A DNA stretch of 64,000 nucleotides from Gimesia chilikensis (lineage in GTDB: Bacteria > Planctomycetota > Planctomycetia > Planctomycetales > Planctomycetaceae). The notes under the pieces were generated by a model. It saw nothing but the letters and a program-made list of their open reading frames with translations, searched no databases and was not told where the DNA came from. Made by a program: the position numbers and the translations under genes. Shown piece after piece: positions 26,985 through 35,764 of the stretch (position 1 is the first letter of the stretch; each line of letters begins with the position of its first letter). Location of the stretch: positions 620,001 to 684,000 of the forward strand of contig NZ_VTSR01000005.1 of assembly GCF_008329715.1 (NCBI RefSeq), written 5' to 3'.

Positions 26985-27737
26985 TTACCGGGGAGTTACA
27001 AAAGGACAGCTGCAATCTCCAGTTGCATTGATGTAATGCATGCCCTGTTTACACGCCGATCGTACATCCAGACGTAGCTGAGATAACCATTTGGGAGAGA
27101 GCTCACCTCGTGCGATCGCATATAAAGCAAATGCATATCCGAACATGTTCATACTCAAATATCCCTGACGGGACATACTCCAACCGGACAAAGGACCATC
27201 ATCCCAGTAGCTTTCCTGCATGACCATATTGGCAGGAAAGAGCCCCATTCCCATATAAACCGTGATTAGATCCGTCAGCATTTCGTGATCTTCTTCATCA
27301 GCTGAAATCCGTCGCTCTCCCAGCAGGAGTACATGCCCGATTTCGTGTGCGAGTGTTGCGACTGCTCTGAGAGGGTCTTCCAGAGTATTCAATTCGAGCC
27401 AGATCTCATGCTTGTTTCCCACCTTGTCGTACAGACCTGCAGATCCCTCGGTCATCATTCCTTCGAACTCGGGTCTGGCTTCTTCGTAGAATCTCAATCG
27501 TAAGTCTACGGGATCGACGTCCATATACTCTGCGACCCGATTCATCAGGCTGCGAATACTTCCATGTGTGAGATCATAATGATCAGGAAAAAATTCAGCA
27601 GTGGGTAAAATAAAAGTCCCTTTCGTCAGACGTTGCATACCAAACTCGTCAATGAGCCAGGTAAAGCGTTCTTCAATCCAGGATTTCTCCTCAGCAGTAA
27701 CTGGACAAGTCGGCTTTGAACGGAACCAGCCAAACAT
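26985..27737 (-). CDS. Zincin-like metallopeptidase-fold protein
   Basis: A 250-residue protein with a HEIGH zinc-binding motif (VATLAHEIGHVLLL, about residues 126-139) and downstream acidic residues (ADEEDHEMLTDL) that can supply the third ligand. The rest (ITVYMGMGLFPANMVMQ, GYAFALYAIARGE) matches no peptidase family I can name. The C-terminus has a Cys pair (DCSCPF). The start at 27737 (MFGWFRSKP) is chosen over 27773. No signal peptide, so probably cytoplasmic. Whether it is an active peptidase is unclear. Confidence 0.65.
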   Translation of the reverse strand: MFGWFRSKPTCPVTAEEKSWIEERFTWLIDEFGMQRLTKGTFILPTAEFFPDHYDLTHGSIRSLMNRVAEYMDVDPVDLRLRFYEEARPEFEGMMTEGSAGLYDKVGNKHEIWLELNTLEDPLRAVATLAHEIGHVLLLGERRISADEEDHEMLTDLITVYMGMGLFPANMVMQESYWDDGPLSGWSMSRQGYLSMNMFGYAFALYAIARGELSPKWLSQLRLDVRSACKQGMHYINATGDCSCPFVTPR

Positions 27738-27831
27738 GAAACAGCCCTTTCTACCAGATTGACAGAGACTCATTTACGTGCGCTGTCTAATTCAGAAGCG
27801 TTGGTCAGTCTCGAATTTAAATGACAACCAG

Positions 27832-28368
27832 TCACACATGATAAAGTAGATCCGATCGCAGGACATACTTGGCTTCCTCTCCTGCCACTGGTGTCCCGGA
27901 GTGCCACAACTTGTGTGCAAATAATAAACCGCAACCTGCCTGTGGTTTGACACGAATATCATTTTTTCGAAATACCGTTTCTCCTCCCTGCTCAACCGTA
28001 TTGAGATAGATCAGAAAAGTAAAACGGGATTCACATCCCGGAAGCTGTTTTGTGCCGTCCTTATGCATATTAAATTTTTGAGGCCCGCTGTATCTGTAGA
28101 AACGAATGAAAGGACTCAAACCCACGGCAGTTCCCAGGTCTGATTCTGGTAATGTGTACTGCTGGAGTTTTTCCCACAAATCGTCAGCAGTCTTCTGGGA
28201 TTCGATGTCCGCCCGCTCATTGGTACGAATCTGATCCATCTGCTTTCTGACACCATAGACATCGACGTCTGCGGTTTCATAGCCGAGGTATTCACTATAA
28301 TTGATATAGTCCTGGCACTCTGTTGCCGAAAAAAAATGCTCGATCCAGAAGATCTCCTGATCGAGCAT
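27832..28368 (-). CDS. 2-oxoglutarate/Fe(II)-dependent oxygenase (prolyl-4-hydroxylase type)
   Basis: A 178-residue dioxygenase. The double-stranded beta-helix iron ligands are visible: H-x-D in MHKDG (His102, Asp104) and the distal His in WHSGTPV (His156), with Arg171 in KYVLRSD as the 2-oxoglutarate anchor. FLIYLN...GGETVF is the typical P4H core. The start at 28368 (MLDQEIFW) avoids overlap with the next gene; the longer frame would overlap the oxidoreductase C-terminus. The substrate may be a protein or small molecule. It lies 26 bp after the oxidoreductase, in the same direction. Confidence 0.88.
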   Translation of the reverse strand: MLDQEIFWIEHFFSATECQDYINYSEYLGYETADVDVYGVRKQMDQIRTNERADIESQKTADDLWEKLQQYTLPESDLGTAVGLSPFIRFYRYSGPQKFNMHKDGTKQLPGCESRFTFLIYLNTVEQGGETVFRKNDIRVKPQAGCGLLFAHKLWHSGTPVAGEEAKYVLRSDLLYHV

Positions 28369-28394
28369 TGTTACTGGTTGTTTCAAAATGAGAC

Positions 28395-29768
28395 CTAAAT
28401 CAGCTTCCACCCCTTGCGATATTCGCGACGGATGTACTGATCTGATTCCGGAGCGTTCGTGGCACGCATGGTCTGTGTATCCCAATGCAGCTTTTTCCCC
28501 GTGCGGTAAGCGACATTCCCCAGATGATTTGCCTCGGTCAGCAGACCTGCATATTCGAAATTGCAGGTCGTGGGTGCGCCGGTTTTACAGGCATGGATCC
28601 ACTCAGCATGATGACCCAGCGACTTGGGGATGTAGGGTTCGGGCGGTTTAAAGTCGGCATACTCATTCTCAGGCAGGAGAACGTGTTTGCTGTAGTCAGA
28701 CAGCAACATCCCTTTTTCGCCGACAAAGAGGACCCCATTTCCCCATTGGGGAATTTTCCCCTCTTCCCAGAGTTTAGGTTTATTGGTTCCCTGGTACCAG
28801 CCCACGGTGACGGGTGGCAGATCTCCACGCTGCCCATACTCGTAAACCGCCTGCATAGAGGCAGGTGCGATCTCTTTCTGGATGGGTGGACCAGCGGCTT
28901 CAATGGTCAACGGGTAATCGAGTTTTAAAGCCCAGAAGGGTAGATCAATCCAGTGGCTGCCCAGGTCGGACATGGTCCCGTTCCCAAAATCCCACCAGCG
29001 ATACCATTTGGGACCGGGGAAATAGATATTGTTGAATGGCCGCTCCGGAGCGGGACCCAACCAGAGATCCCAGTCCAGCCCCTTGGGAATCTCATCGCTA
29101 TGACTGGGACGTTTTTCTGAATAGACGAGATCTTTCGCAGCCCGGGCAGCTTCTTCTGACGGATGCCAGCCCCAGGCTCGGGAAACCCAGACATGCGCTT
29201 CCTGAACAGGACCAATGGCTCCGGTCTCAATTAACTCGACCACACGCCGATAGTTCTCACCGGCATGAATCTGAGTTCCCATTTGTGTCGCCACACCTGC
29301 TTCACGCGCCGCATCCCGGATCACACGCGCTTCCCAGACACTGTGTGTCAATGGCTTTTCACAATAGACATGTTTTTTCATCTGCAGGGCCGGGAGTGTT
29401 GCGAAAGCATGGGTATGCTCGCACGTGCTGACCACGACTGCGTCGAACTGATCGGGGTGATCATAGACTTCCCGAAAATCTTTGAACTTCTTAGCCTTGG
29501 GGTGGCTCTGTGAGGCTCGAAACAGATTCTGTTCATTGACATCACACAGCACGGTAATGTTTTCAGAGGAAACATTGCGCAGATTACTGCCCCCCCTGCC
29601 CCCGGATCCAATGATGGCGATATTCAGTTTTTCGTTCAAATTGGTCCCACGAACGATGGCGGGGGCACCAAAACCGATGGCGGCAGCCGCAGACGCAGAG
29701 GTTGCCAGGAATCGTCTGCGGTTCATGGTAGAATGTGTCTTGTCTGTTTGGCTGGATTTATCTTGCAC
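28395..29768 (-). CDS. Tat-exported Gfo/Idh/MocA family oxidoreductase
   Basis: A 457-residue protein starting at a GTG with AGGGGGAAG 6 bases upstream. Residues 15-45 are a twin-arginine signal ([20 protein letters not shown]), followed by a Rossmann domain with [15 protein letters not shown] and the family's catalytic [18 protein letters not shown], whose Lys is conserved. The C-terminal part is the substrate domain ([19 protein letters not shown]). It would oxidise or reduce a sugar or polyol with a tightly bound NAD(P), outside the cytoplasmic membrane. Such proteins are heavily expanded in planctomycetes. The substrate is unknown. Confidence 0.93.
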   Translation of the reverse strand: MQDKSSQTDKTHSTMNRRRFLATSASAAAAIGFGAPAIVRGTNLNEKLNIAIIGSGGRGGSNLRNVSSENITVLCDVNEQNLFRASQSHPKAKKFKDFREVYDHPDQFDAVVVSTCEHTHAFATLPALQMKKHVYCEKPLTHSVWEARVIRDAAREAGVATQMGTQIHAGENYRRVVELIETGAIGPVQEAHVWVSRAWGWHPSEEAARAAKDLVYSEKRPSHSDEIPKGLDWDLWLGPAPERPFNNIYFPGPKWYRWWDFGNGTMSDLGSHWIDLPFWALKLDYPLTIEAAGPPIQKEIAPASMQAVYEYGQRGDLPPVTVGWYQGTNKPKLWEEGKIPQWGNGVLFVGEKGMLLSDYSKHVLLPENEYADFKPPEPYIPKSLGHHAEWIHACKTGAPTTCNFEYAGLLTEANHLGNVAYRTGKKLHWDTQTMRATNAPESDQYIRREYRKGWKLI

Positions 29769-29899
29769 TGTAGGCTTCCCCCTCTGAAGAATATGGCCAT
29801 CCCGCTGGAAATGCGTTTAATTAACTTACTTAAACTATCGCAAGATCGATCACGCATCGCAAGACAAATCAACGGGCTCACAGAATTTCTACAGTAGTC

Positions 29900-31015
29900 T
29901 CAGTTCTGTGCTGAATCAATCACTGGCTGGCAATCCGGACAGATCTCATGTGCGTCCAGGTCGTCTTGCAACCAGTGGTTTCCACATTTCCCGCAAACCG
30001 CGATCTGTCCGGGTGACTCTTCCAGCAGATTCAGATAGTCAATCACCTGCCCCTCAACCTCGGCATTTCCAATCAGACCACGACTGAGAACCAGTACTGC
30101 ATTGAGCAGAGCTGCTGTTTGTGAGGGGAAAGACTGCGAACTTTGATCGAGGGACACACCACCACTCAAACGCTTTCCGATCCGAGTATCGGTTTCGACT
30201 GACCAGCGAGAACCAGAACGCCAGTCCCCCGCTGAATTCTGCGCCAACAGGATTTCGATCCGATTCGTTTCTGGTCCGGTCACAGGAATACGGACGACCT
30301 CTGTCTCGCCCTCAGTGATGACTCTGGCAGGCTTCGGAACGGATCTTGTCTGCTCGCAATCTGAAACAGCGGATGAAAGCTGCATTTGCTCAACTTCCAC
30401 TTCTTGAGAGATCGTTTCAAGTGAATGCGACAACTGTGAGAGTAACTGCTTGCGTTGCGATTTAGCCTGTTTGACTTTGCGGCGCAATTTTTTCAATGAA
30501 CGTTCCACCTTGACCAGTTCTGGTGCCAGTCGAATCAAGTTCTCCACATCGCTCTCTACGTCAATGTCAGTTTCGGATTGCCCTTGATCAGTAACAGATG
30601 GCAACTCTTCATCTGAGAAATCCAGTGACTCACCATGGTGCCAGCGACAATAAGCCTGACGCCAGAGGTGCCAGCCTGTGGTATCAAACAGATAAGGGTT
30701 GTCTGCAATCGGGGCCTGCGACTCGCAGGCATTGATGCCCTGCTCGATAATCGTTTCCCGGGGTTCTGTAGCCAGGATTCCCCTCATTTCCAGTATTTCG
30801 CTTTCCATGAATTCGGGTAACGACGCGAACTCAGCCCGGCATTCTTCGTCGGCGTCGACACCAGCGTTGATCCAGGTTTGCAGATGACTCTGTTGCTCCG
30901 GGTTCAGATCAGCAACGCGATCGGGGCTGAACTCGATGCCCCACTCAGCCAGTTGTCCGCTGATGGTACGATATGTGTTCGAAACATAGTCTGGTTGGCT
31001 CTGGTATTGATTCAT
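29900..31015 (-). CDS. Coiled-coil protein with C-terminal zinc ribbon, unknown function
   Basis: A 371-residue acidic protein. A middle region at about 160-215 is predicted coiled coil (ELVKVERSLKKLRRKVKQ). The C-terminus has a two-CxxC zinc ribbon (CGKCGNHW...HEICPDC). No enzyme motif was recognised. An AGGAAG ribosome site precedes the ATG. It is the last of three minus-strand genes after the LexA/CsrA-like regulator and another coiled-coil gene, so it may belong to that operon. I do not recognise the family. Confidence 0.6.
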   Translation of the reverse strand: MNQYQSQPDYVSNTYRTISGQLAEWGIEFSPDRVADLNPEQQSHLQTWINAGVDADEECRAEFASLPEFMESEILEMRGILATEPRETIIEQGINACESQAPIADNPYLFDTTGWHLWRQAYCRWHHGESLDFSDEELPSVTDQGQSETDIDVESDVENLIRLAPELVKVERSLKKLRRKVKQAKSQRKQLLSQLSHSLETISQEVEVEQMQLSSAVSDCEQTRSVPKPARVITEGETEVVRIPVTGPETNRIEILLAQNSAGDWRSGSRWSVETDTRIGKRLSGGVSLDQSSQSFPSQTAALLNAVLVLSRGLIGNAEVEGQVIDYLNLLEESPGQIAVCGKCGNHWLQDDLDAHEICPDCQPVIDSAQN

Positions 31016-31081
31016 CTACGTATTCTTCCTGCAGAAAGAGGTTTTTGAAAATAAGCAGCCGTGATCAGCATCGTGATTCAA

Positions 31082-31747
31082 TCAGGAGCAGTGCACCGTG
31101 TAAGTCGCCGTCCCGTCAGTGCACTGTTCCAGGGAAAGACGGGCGCCGTCTGTCTCGATTGAGACAGGTAGATAATCGCCCAAGAGTTCGATTGAGATTT
31201 CATCAGGCAGCATACCTTCCTGCCTGGGAACCGTCGTTGATCCGTAAGGAGTATGAATCGTTTCATAGGTCGTCGCGGATTCAAGTTCCCTCAGAGCCTG
31301 CTGCTCGACATGCTGCAAGTCTTCCCAGGCCTGCTCGGCCAGCGAGAAACTGTGCTGCTGATTCAGAGACTCGCGTTGGAGTGCATCAAACGCATTGAGT
31401 GATTCTCTCCAGCCAGCCAATGCCGCTTCATAGGACTGTGCCATCGACAGACAGACCTCGGCCTCTTCCAGATCCCCCTGCAGACGCTTGAGCCGAGACT
31501 TTTCCTGATTCAGCTTTCGCATAAGTTGATTGATCTGCCGCTCCTGGTCCTCCATTAAGTCACGGCAATGCTGCACATCGGTGGTCGCCTCGATAGACGA
31601 CAGACCATCGTACTCATCCTCAATCAGAACCAGGTTTGCGAAACTCTGTTGCAGTTGAGTGGGCAAATCTACCTGCGACAGAGAAGCGTGATCATTCTTT
31701 TCCGTTTCGTGTTTCATTCCTGCCTTATCCATAATCAAAGGTCTCAA
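31082..31747 (-). CDS. Coiled-coil protein, unknown function
   Basis: A 221-residue protein dominated by coiled coil: LMEDQERQINQLMRKLNQ and RLKRLQGDLEEAEVCLSM. A short C-terminal beta-like tail ends near GTATYTVHCS. No signal peptide or catalytic motif. Several in-frame starts exist (31747, 31732, 31717); the ATG at 31717 has AAGG five bases upstream and may be the true one. It lies between the LexA/CsrA-like gene and the zinc-ribbon coiled-coil gene, all in one direction with short gaps. Confidence 0.55.
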   Translation of the reverse strand: MRPLIMDKAGMKHETEKNDHASLSQVDLPTQLQQSFANLVLIEDEYDGLSSIEATTDVQHCRDLMEDQERQINQLMRKLNQEKSRLKRLQGDLEEAEVCLSMAQSYEAALAGWRESLNAFDALQRESLNQQHSFSLAEQAWEDLQHVEQQALRELESATTYETIHTPYGSTTVPRQEGMLPDEISIELLGDYLPVSIETDGARLSLEQCTDGTATYTVHCS

Positions 31748-31795
31748 GTCCTGTTTTATTCATTATACGTTAACTCAGTTGACTGACCGTATACC

Positions 31796-32179
31796 TCAGA
31801 GATCTTTCTGAACCTCTCCCATCGTGTCGGGAGCGATGAACTCGAGAGTCACACTGCGATCTTCGACTCCCACACAACCGACATAGACATCACCCAGGCA
31901 CCCTGCTTCACCAGGAGTCAGTGTGAGAAACTGCGTGACGGGTTCTGCCACCAGCGTGATGCCGCGGGAGAGGTAGTAATCCCGTTTGATCCAGCCCTTC
32001 CGTTCCAAGGCACGCAGGTGACACATCACACCATTGGAGGAGCGAATACCGAAGCGATCCGCAATTTCGCGCACAGTGGGTGAGAGTCGATGTTCGGTGA
32101 TTTCCTGTTTAATGAAGGAATAGATCGCGTGCTGTTTCTCAGTCAGTTTCTGACGTGTAATGACTCCTGCTGATTCCAT
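31796..32179 (-). CDS. LexA-type HTH protein fused to a CsrA-like domain
   Basis: A 127-residue protein. Residues about 10-75 are a LexA DNA-binding domain (LTEKQHAIYSFIKQEITEH, SPTVREIADRFGIRS, ALERKGWI, SRGITLV). No LexA peptidase domain follows, so it cannot self-cleave. Residues about 80-127 align without gaps over 20 positions to the core of CsrA: V.V...GV....V.L...AP, preceded by LT..GE...GD. The CsrA RNA-contacting Arg near the start (LTRR.GE) is missing, and the terminal HREE is VQKD. It may regulate DNA or RNA targets, or use the CsrA-like fold for dimerisation. It starts after GGGAGA and heads a three-gene operon. Confidence 0.7.
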   Translation of the reverse strand: MESAGVITRQKLTEKQHAIYSFIKQEITEHRLSPTVREIADRFGIRSSNGVMCHLRALERKGWIKRDYYLSRGITLVAEPVTQFLTLTPGEAGCLGDVYVGCVGVEDRSVTLEFIAPDTMGEVQKDL

Positions 32180-32589
32180 GTGTCTGTCTCCCGTTTTGAG
32201 GTGATTGGATGTGCGTTACGTGAGGAATTATAGCGGTAAAAAAGCGATCAAATTTTTTCAGCGGAGGGCTCAAAACAGGGGAACGTCAGATCCCGCCGTC
32301 TGCCGCCGATTGACGATTTCCGGCGAACTTTCCCGCCAATTTTCGCTTAGAAAAGATCACAATTTTTTATTTTTTTCGCGTAGGAACTTCAGATCGCAAG
32401 GGGACATGAGAAAAGCTGTCATGCGGACTCACAAAATCACGCGTTCTCACAAACGGAGAAATCAGGAAAACTTGGATTTCCTGTTTGTGAACATTCTTTA
32501 CTTTGTTTACAATATCAACTCTTCTAACTCTGATGTCTTAAATAACAGAGTGCGACCGTTTCATTCCTGCCTCTACTAAGGTGCCAGCC
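32180..32589. promoter_or_regulatory. Divergent intergenic region, LexA/CsrA-like gene and dehydrogenase
   Basis: About 410 bases with no gene. It contains AT-rich tracts, a pair of direct TTTCC(G/C)GC elements at about 32320-32340, and a TTTACTTTGTTTACAATATC stretch near 32497-32516 that could be part of a promoter for the rightward gene. These are candidates only. Confidence 0.35.
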
Positions 32590-35500
32590 GTGACGATTCA
32601 AATGACTCGCATTTCCGTTCTAAGTTGTCTGTCTCTGATTGTGTTGTCCCTCAATACAGTCACCCACGCCGAAGAAATGCCTCGCGTGCCCGCAGGCTTC
32701 ACAATCGAACGAGTCACCAACAGTGAGCTCACCAAATACCCGATGATGGCGGGCTTCGACGATCGCGGCCGACTGTTCATTGCTGAGAGTTCCGGTGAAA
32801 ATACGCGGGCTCCTCAGTTAATCAAAGAGCCCAAAAGCATGATCCGCATGCTGGAGGACCTGGACGGCGATGGACGTTTTGACAAGAGCACCGTCTTTGC
32901 GGATAAGCTGACCTTACCCATGGGTGCGCTCTGGCATGATGGATCACTGTATGTTGCCAGCCCTCCTAACATCTGGAAACTCACCGACCATGACGACGAT
33001 GGCGTTGCCGATGAGCGTAAGATCATCGTCGATTCGTTTGGCTTCTCCGGAAACGCTGCCAGTATTCATGGCTGCTTTCGCGGACCGGAAGGACGACTCT
33101 ACTGGTGTGATGGCCGCCATGGTCACGAATTCAAAGACAAGTCGGGAAAAGTCACCAGCAAAGGACTGGCTGCCCGAATCTTCTCCTGCAATCCGGATGG
33201 CTCTGATATTGAAGTCCACTGCGGCGGTGGTATGGATAACCCGGTGGAAATTGACTTCACGCCGGAAGGGGAAATGATCGGCTCTGTCAATATCCTGCTC
33301 ACGCGTCCGCGTGTCGACTGTCTGGTTCACTGGCTGGAAGGGGGGGTATATCCCCACTTTGAAGACTGTGTGGCTGAGTTCAAACGCACGGGGGACCTCT
33401 TGGGTCCGATCACCCGCTTTGGACATGTCGCAGTTTCGGGGATGCTGCGTTATCGATCGCCTCAGTTCGGCCCTGAATACCAGGGAAACATCTTCACGTC
33501 CATCTTCAACACTCATAAAGTGATTCGTACGCAGCTGGTGCGCAGTGGGGCCACCTTTGAAACGAAAGAGGAAGACTTCCTCGTCTCTGATGACCCCGAC
33601 TTCCATCCCACCGATGTCATCGAAGACGCAGATGGCAGTCTGCTGGTGATCAATACCGGAGGCTGGTTCCGCATCGGCTGTCCGCAGTCACAGATCTCGA
33701 AACCAGATATCCATGGCGCCATCTACCGCATTCGAAAATCGGGTACTCCCCCGGTACAGGATCCCTACGGTCTGGCGCTCGACTGGAAATCATTATCTCC
33801 CGAACGAAAAATTCAACTCCTGAATGACTCACGTCCGTTCGTGCAACGAAAGGCCATCGATGAACTGGCCAAAGCCGGCGATCGTGCCGTTCCGATGTTG
33901 TCCAAAGTTGTCGCTGCTCCCGCAGGCTCTTTCTATAACGATACCAGTAAACGCAACGCGGTCTGGACCCTGACTCGTATAGGCAGCGACAAAGCACGAA
34001 CCGCGATTCAGAACGGTCTGAATTCCTCGGCTTCCGTGCAGATGACGGCGGCCAAGAGTCTCGGCACACTGCGGGATGCGAGTTCCGTCACCCAGTTGAC
34101 TCAGCTCCTGAAATCTGAGAATCCAGCAATTCAACGAAATGCGGCTACCGCCCTGGGACGCATCTGTGAAGCGGGACAGCGGGGCGATACGATCTCCAAC
34201 GCAGAACTGAAAACCGTTGTCGAGTCGCTTTTCCAGGCGATCAAAGGAACTCCCGATCGTACGCTGGAACACGCCCTGATTTATGCACTGATCCGCATTG
34301 ACCAACGTGATCTGATTCTGGCGGGCCTGAGTGACTCAAGCCCGGCTGTTCGTCGCGCGGCCCTGATCACCCTGGATCAGATGAACTCGGGCAACCTGAC
34401 ACGCGATCTGGTTACCCCCCTGCTCGACACCGACGATCCGGCGCTGCAGAAAGAAGCATTGACCATTATTGGCGAACATGAAGGCTGGGCTGGTGAAACA
34501 CTGAGCCTGCTGAAAACCTGGCTGAGTGAAGACGCCTTGAGTGCAGAACGAGCCGCCGTCCTGCGAGGCTTCCTGATCGCGCAAGCCGCTGACCCGGAAG
34601 TCCAGACATTGATTGCCCAGGCTTTAACGAATTCAAACACGTCGCGTTCCGCGAAGGGTATCCTGCTGGAAGTAATTCAACGTTCCGCTCTGAAAGAGTT
34701 CCCCGTAGCCTGGCGACAGGCATTGGAATCGACGCTGAAATCTCAGGACCCAGAACTGCAAATTTTGGTGATTCGCATTGCACAAACTAATGATCTGCCC
34801 GAGTTAAGTGGTCTGCTAACATCTCTGGCGCTCGACACTCAGCAGCCAGCAACACTCAGAATTGAAGCATTGTCGGCAGCCGGTTCTCAATTAAAATCTG
34901 TCGAGGCTGAACCTTTCGATTTTCTGATTGCACGCATGAGCGAAGAATATCCGCCCCTGGATCGACTGGCGGCAGCCCGGGCCCTGGCGGGTCTGCCATT
35001 ATCTGAAGGTCAGCTGATTCAATTATCAAAACAGCTCGATGCCCCCGGTCCCCTGGCCTTACCCGTTCTGTTAAGAGCCTACACCAAAAGTAACGCTGAA
35101 CCGGTTGGGCTGGCACTGATCAATGCATTGAACGCTTCATCCGCTGCCACGAACCTCTCTGCAGATGAGCTGGCCAGTCTGCTCAAGAAGTATCCGGAAC
35201 CGGTCCAGAAAGCAGCAGATCCCCTGCTGAAAAAACTGGGGGTCGACCTCGCTCAGCAGAAAGCACATCTGGAATCACTGAAGCCGCTGTTGACACAGGG
35301 GCACATTGAGGAGGGACGAAAAATCTTCTTTGGCAAGAAAGCGGCCTGCTCCGGCTGTCATGCTGTCGAGGATCAGGGGGGGAAAGTGGGCCCCGACCTG
35401 ACGCGTATCGGTGCCATCCGTACCGGGACTGATCTGCTGGAAGCAATTGCGCTCCCCAGTGCCAGCTTTGCCCGCGGGTATCGTTCTTACCTGGTGGTCA

Positions 35501-35715
35501 CAGATTCCGGTCGTATTTATACAGGCGTCATCAGCCGCGAATCGACGGACACCGTTTACCTGCGCACTGCTGACCTCTCGGAAGTGCGCATCGCCCGCGA
35601 TGAAATCGAGGTCATGAAGGAATCGCCGACATCCATCATGCCTAAGGGCCTCGAACAGCGCCTGACCCCGCAGGAAATTCGGGATTTACTTGCTTACCTC
35701 CAGAACCGCAAGTAA
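32590..35715 (+). CDS. Secreted PVC-type dehydrogenase with HEAT repeats and cytochrome c domain
   Basis: A protein of about 1041 residues with an N-terminal signal peptide (RISVLSCLSLIVLSLNTVTHA). The first 370 residues are a beta-propeller of the planctomycete membrane-bound dehydrogenase type (FTIERVTNSEL, DDRGRLFIAESSG, EDLDGDGRFDKSTVFAD, WKLTDHDDDGVADE). The middle is a series of HEAT-like repeats. The C-terminus has a single CSGCH haem-c site (Cys at about 917) in the PVC-type context GRKIFFGKKAACSGCHAVED. It probably oxidises a sugar-type substrate and passes electrons to cytochrome c in the periplasm. GTG at 32590 follows AAGGTG; ATG 32602 is the alternative. Confidence 0.88.
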   Translation: MTIQMTRISVLSCLSLIVLSLNTVTHAEEMPRVPAGFTIERVTNSELTKYPMMAGFDDRGRLFIAESSGENTRAPQLIKEPKSMIRMLEDLDGDGRFDKSTVFADKLTLPMGALWHDGSLYVASPPNIWKLTDHDDDGVADERKIIVDSFGFSGNAASIHGCFRGPEGRLYWCDGRHGHEFKDKSGKVTSKGLAARIFSCNPDGSDIEVHCGGGMDNPVEIDFTPEGEMIGSVNILLTRPRVDCLVHWLEGGVYPHFEDCVAEFKRTGDLLGPITRFGHVAVSGMLRYRSPQFGPEYQGNIFTSIFNTHKVIRTQLVRSGATFETKEEDFLVSDDPDFHPTDVIEDADGSLLVINTGGWFRIGCPQSQISKPDIHGAIYRIRKSGTPPVQDPYGLALDWKSLSPERKIQLLNDSRPFVQRKAIDELAKAGDRAVPMLSKVVAAPAGSFYNDTSKRNAVWTLTRIGSDKARTAIQNGLNSSASVQMTAAKSLGTLRDASSVTQLTQLLKSENPAIQRNAATALGRICEAGQRGDTISNAELKTVVESLFQAIKGTPDRTLEHALIYALIRIDQRDLILAGLSDSSPAVRRAALITLDQMNSGNLTRDLVTPLLDTDDPALQKEALTIIGEHEGWAGETLSLLKTWLSEDALSAERAAVLRGFLIAQAADPEVQTLIAQALTNSNTSRSAKGILLEVIQRSALKEFPVAWRQALESTLKSQDPELQILVIRIAQTNDLPELSGLLTSLALDTQQPATLRIEALSAAGSQLKSVEAEPFDFLIARMSEEYPPLDRLAAARALAGLPLSEGQLIQLSKQLDAPGPLALPVLLRAYTKSNAEPVGLALINALNASSAATNLSADELASLLKKYPEPVQKAADPLLKKLGVDLAQQKAHLESLKPLLTQGHIEEGRKIFFGKKAACSGCHAVEDQGGKVGPDLTRIGAIRTGTDLLEAIALPSASFARGYRSYLVVTDSGRIYTGVISRESTDTVYLRTADLSEVRIARDEIEVMKESPTSIMPKGLEQRLTPQEIRDLLAYLQNRK

Positions 35716-35764
35716 AGTGGACCTCAGAAACGTTTTCTGAATTCCTTACCGTTAAAGGTGCGCT

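Noticed and set aside
32944-33606. A 220-codon minus-strand frame inside the dehydrogenase
   Set aside because: Shadow frame of a clear plus-strand gene.
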